From NCBI RefSeq assembly GCF_014839835.1, contig NC_071646.1, positions 6,504,001 to 6,568,000 on the forward strand: a stretch of 64,000 bases of DNA, written 5' to 3'. The position numbers and the translations under genes were made by a program. This document shows, in pieces, positions 60,386 through 64,000 of the stretch; position 1 is the stretch's first letter; every line of letters begins with the position of its first letter. Under the pieces are notes generated by a model, which worked only from the letters and a program-made list of their open reading frames with translations, made no database searches and was not told the origin of the DNA. The stretch comes from Dryobates pubescens (Eukaryota > Chordata > Aves > Piciformes > Picidae).

Positions 60386-60734
60386 CAGGTGACCAAATTT
60401 ATGCAAAGAACCCCAAAACCTCACCCCCAAACACTTCAGTCCCTTCTGAAGCTTTCTGAGATCTGAAGAAGATGAAACAACTTACTGCTGACAATTATCC
60501 CCCTCCACAAGCCCCAACTGCTGCTTCAGAGGCTGCTTCCCCCCCAGCTGCCTAGGACAGCTATTTAAAGCTTTCTAATTGCATTCGTGCTGCCTCCTGG
60601 CTGATGGGCAGCTTGTGGCCAAGGACAGCAGCCCTGCTTGGACTGAACTGCACCTCCTGGCCCCCTGCAGCTCCCTGGAAGGAGGCTGGAGGGATGTGGG
60701 GGTTTGGTTTCTTCTCCCAGCTCACAACTGCTAG
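60386..60734. other. unique sequence, nothing recognised
   Basis: AT-richer than its surroundings, with GCTATTTAAAGC near 60560. No exon supported. Confidence 0.4.
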
Positions 60735-61150
60735 GACAGTGATGAGCTGGGGAGGGGTCTGGAGCACAGCCCTGGGAGGAGAGGCTGAGGGAGCTGGGGT
60801 TGCTTAGCCTGCAGGAGAGGAGGCTCAGGGGAGACCTTCTTGCTCTCTGCAACTCCCTGAAGGGAGGTTGGAGCCAGGGGGGGGTTGGGCTCTGCTCACA
60901 GGCACCCAGCAGCAGAACAAGAGGACACAGTCTCAAGCTGTGCCAGGGGAGGTTTAGGCTGGAGGGGAGGAGAAAGTTCCTCCTAGCCAGAGAGATTGGC
61001 CCTGGGGATGTGCTGCCCAGGGAGGTGGTGGAGTCCCCATCCCTGGAGGTGTTCAAGAGGGGCTTGGATGTGGCCCTTGGAGCCATGGTTTGGTTGTTAG
61101 GAGGTACTGGGGGACAGCTTGGACTTGATGAGCTCGGAGGTCTTTTCCAA
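60735..61150 (+). mobile_element. CR1 fragment, subfamily B
   Basis: Sense 3' end with a TTTTCCAACCATTCTATGAC tail. Confidence 0.87.
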
Positions 61151-61905
61151 CCATTCTATGACAAGAGCAAAAGGCATCAAGCCTAGGTTTAGGTTGGATG
61201 TTGGAAGTAACTTCTCCACTCAAAGGGTTCTCAAAGGCTGGAAAAGGCTGCCCAGGAAGGTGGTGGAGTCCCCATGCCTGGAGCTAAAGGGCAACAGAGC
61301 TGGGGAAGGGTCTGGGGAAGGGTCTGGAGAGGAGCAGCTGAGGGAGCTGGGGGGGTTGAGCCTGGAGCAGAGGAGGCTGAGGGAGACCTCATTGCTCTCT
61401 GCAGCTCCCTGAGAGGAGGCTGCAGCCAGGGGGGGTTGGGCTCTGCTCCCCAGGCTCAGGGCACAGAAGGAGAGGAACTGGCCTGGAATTGTGCCCAGGG
61501 GAGGCTGAGGTTGGAGAGGAGGCAAAATGTCTTTGCTGGAGGAGTGGTCAGGGCCTGGCAGAGGCTGCCCAGGGAGGTGGTGGAGTCCCCATGGCTGGAG
61601 GGGTTGCAGCAAGCTGTGGCCATGGCAGCTGGGGCCAGGGCTTGGTGGCCATGGGGGGGTTGGGTTGGCCTGGATGCTCTCAGAGGGCTTGGCCAGCCAG
61701 ACCACTTCTGTCATTCCACAGCATTAGGAAAAAGTTCTGTGGCCACAGGGTTCTCACAGACTGGAAGAGGCTGCCCAGGGCAGTGCTCAAATCCCTGCAG
61801 CTGATTCAGGCCATGCAGAGATGGTGCTGAAGCAGGTGGTGGAGGAGTGACCCTGGCAGAGTTAGGCAGTGGTTGGACTTGATGATCTTGGAGCCCTTTT
61901 CCAAC
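61151..61905 (+). mobile_element. cluster of nested CR1 3' ends
   Basis: At least three sense pieces, about 61151-61285, 61286-61720 and 61721-61905, each restarting in 3' sequence. This suggests successive insertions at CR1 tails. Confidence 0.75.
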
Positions 61906-62455
61906 CATCTGAGGACAACCAGCAGCACCCATGGAGGGAATGAAACTGTTAAAGGTTTTGCTTCCCAGCTCCTGCTCCATGCCTGCCCCATCTTGTTCTG
62001 CAGGGTGGGCCAGAGGGTGCTGAGCCAGCTGCCATCCTCCTCCTCCTTCTCCTCCTCCTCAGGAGTTGCACAAAGCCTGAGCTGCTCAGGTTACCTTTGC
62101 TGCAGGAGCCACCTCAGTGCCTCTCCTTGTGGTGTTCAGAAGGGTTTAAAGCCGACCAGGAATTTCCCAGTGCTTGCAGGGACAGCTGGGGCAGTGCTGG
62201 GGCCAGATGGTGACACCCTGAGGAGCACAGCATCCCTCCAGCTGGTCCCTGCCCTCAGAAGGGCTGTGATGGGTGACTCTGTGACATCCTCTGCTCAGGC
62301 TGACAGGTGGTGAAGAGCCCAGGGGCAACCCTCCAGGTGAGGCTGGCTGGGGACTTCCCTGCTCTCTGTCCTGGGGGTGGATTTCCTGCCTGCCCTTGCT
62401 GGGTGAGCTGGGGCTGGTGGAGAGCTGGAAGGGGCATGGTGGGAGGCCAACACAG
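61906..62455. other. unique sequence, nothing recognised
   Basis: Contains a (TCC)n-like tract near 62035-62060. No exon supported. Confidence 0.4.
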
Positions 62456-62459
62456 CTGA

Positions 62460-63205
62460 AACACAGAATTAAGCAGGCTGGGAAAGACCTCAGAGATCAC
62501 CAAGAGTCCAACCTATCCCCCAGCACCATCTGATCAGCTCAACCCTGGCTCCAAGGGCCTCAGCCAGGCTCTTCCTAAACCCCTCCAGGCATGGGGACTC
62601 CACCACCTCCCTGGGCAGCACATCCCCAGGGCCAATCTCTCTGTCTGAGAAGAACTTTCTCCTCCCCTCCAGCCTAACCCTCCCCTGGCACAGCTTGAGA
62701 CTGTGTCCTCTTGTTCTGCTGCTGGGTGCCTGGCAGAAGAGCCCAACCCCCACCTGGCTCCAACCTCCCTGCAGGGAGTTGCAGAGAGCAAGAAGGTCTC
62801 CCCTGAGCCTCCTCTCCTGCAGGCTAAGCAACCCCAGCTCCCTCAGCCTCTCCTCCCAGGGCTGTGCCCCAGACCCCTCCCCAGCTTTGTTGCCCTTCTC
62901 TGGACACCTTCCAGCAGCTCAACCTCTTTCCTGACCTGAGGAGCCCAGAGCTGGCCACAGGACTCCAGCTGTGGCCTCAGCAGTGCTGAGCACAGGGCAG
63001 GATGAGCTCCCTGCTGCTGCTGGCCACACTCTGCCTGCTGCAGGCCAGGCTGCCCTTGGCCTTCTTGGCCCCCTGGGCACACTGCTGCCTCCTGTTCAGC
63101 TGCTCTCCCCCACTCCCCCCAGGTCCCTCTCTGCCTGGCTGCTCTCAGCCACTCTGCCCCCAGCCTGTGGCACTGCCTGGGGTTGCTGTGGCCAAGGTGC
63201 AGAGC
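62460..63205 (-). mobile_element. CR1 fragment, young subfamily B
   Basis: Antisense, nearly identical to 26105, 47880 and 52250 over their shared part. Confidence 0.88.
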
Positions 63206-63800
63206 TCAGCTCTCAGAGCTGCTCCACAGCAGCACTGACCTGGTCACTCCTTTGGTGCTGTCAGGCTTGGGCCAGGCTCAGGCTTGGGCCAGGCTCAGGT
63301 TTGAGCCTCAGTGTCTGCAAAACGGAGGGGAGGGGTTTGGGGCACTGGGAGTCACTGGGGCAGAGCAGGAGGGACTGGGATGTGCTAGCAGGCCCTGGCC
63401 TGGACTGGGAGGGGACTGGGAGTGGATTTGGAGGGGCTGGGAGTTACTGGGGAGTGCTGGGAGGGACTGGGGGGCACTGGGGGGAACCTGGAGGCTGAGC
63501 CTCCACCTCCTTCCCCACACCCCCACTGCTGCCAGGTACCCACCAGTGGCTCCCCTCCCGTGGTCCCTGGCACCCAGTGCTGGGTCCAACCTCCCTCCCC
63601 AGCCCTGACAGCCTCCCAGCACCTTTCAGTGCCCCCCTGCTCCCCCCCAGCTCTGCCTGCCCCAGTTGCCTGCACTGGTCTCCCCTGAGCTGCTCCAAAG
63701 CCCTGCCCTGGCATCCCCCTGCCCTGGCATCCCCCTGCCCTGGCATCCCCCTGCCCTGTGCCCAGCTCCTGGCCTCTCTCCCCACAGCTGTGCCCCACTG
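63206..63800. other. spacer with degenerate short repeats
   Basis: Loose GGGACTGGGA units at 63350-63490, and four CCCTGCCCTGGCATC units at about 63700-63760. No gene supported. Confidence 0.5.
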
Positions 63801-63801
63801 C

Positions 63802-64000
63802 TGCTGCAGGAGATGTCACCACTGGAAGGGATGGGATGGGGACCCCCTCCAGCCTGGGGCACCCTGGCTTGGGCTCATCCTGGGGCTGTGTGGGGCCCTA
63901 GGCTCCATGGGACCTCACTGACCATGGGGGGCTGCAGAGCCCTGGGCCCAGAGCAGGCCTGTGGGGCCAGGGGGCACTGGGTTTGGGGTGACCCCAGAGG
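63802..64000 (-). repeat. copy 2 of the 199-bp inverted duplication
   Basis: Exact reverse complement of 46289-46487. It runs to the window edge, so its full length is unknown. Confidence 0.9.

Noticed and set aside
59547-64000. PPP1R12B as the divergent partner of UBE2T
   Set aside because: Expected from mammalian order, but no coding exon of it can be read; only a possible non-coding donor remains.

Overview
This is a vertebrate window, almost certainly a bird. The evidence is intron-containing genes with GT/AG borders, CpG-island promoters, a very high density of CR1 LINE fragments, and many GC-rich minisatellites, as expected of an avian microchromosome. From memory, TIMM17A, ADIPOR1 and UBE2T lie together on human 1q32 and chicken chromosome 26, which fits. 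CR1 fragments cover roughly a third of the window and several are nearly identical to each other. That is far above the usual bird level and recalls Piciformes (woodpeckers and relatives). The order-level guess is inference.

Four genes can be read completely, exon by exon, each closing to an in-frame CDS of the expected length. TIMM17A (+, 8696-19292, 6 coding exons, 166 aa) is a mitochondrial inner-membrane import subunit. ADIPOR1 (-, 35916-25848, 7 coding exons, 375 aa) is the adiponectin receptor. A TSPAN18-like tetraspanin (+, 39915-45148, 7 coding exons, 245 aa) follows. UBE2T (-, 57106-49247, 6 coding exons, 198 aa) is the Fanconi-pathway E2. One isolated DRAM2-like exon lies at 37533-37672 with no partner exons in the window.

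Layout: 1-8450 is CR1-rich intergenic DNA with two minisatellites and a possible RFX X-box. 8460-19475 is TIMM17A, from its CpG island to a weak poly(A) signal. 19475-23950 separates TIMM17A tail-to-tail from ADIPOR1 and holds a 1.7 kb 29-bp array. 23950-36580 is ADIPOR1, with minisatellites in its 3' UTR and in five of its six introns. 36580-39900 is a divergent spacer with CR1, the orphan exon and a G-rich array. 39900-45330 is the tetraspanin, with four arrays in its introns. 45330-49050 is CR1 plus one copy of an inverted duplication. 49050-58800 is UBE2T. 58600-59700 is a CpG island with a regular CCAAT array, probably the UBE2T promoter and perhaps a divergent one. 59700-64000 is CR1 and unrecognised DNA, ending in the second copy of the inverted duplication.

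The four genes share no pathway. They are housekeeping or membrane genes held together by synteny. The unusual biology is in the repeats: roughly a fifth of the window is tandem array, and several arrays have copied pieces of functional gene sequence (the UBE2T exon-4 end with its donor, a tetraspanin splice acceptor, the ADIPOR1 stop-codon region). I found no RNA gene, CRISPR array, or recognisable retroviral or LTR element. All calls come from reading the sequence, without alignment tools; repeat borders are approximate (about +/-20 bp), and coding-exon borders are exact as read.
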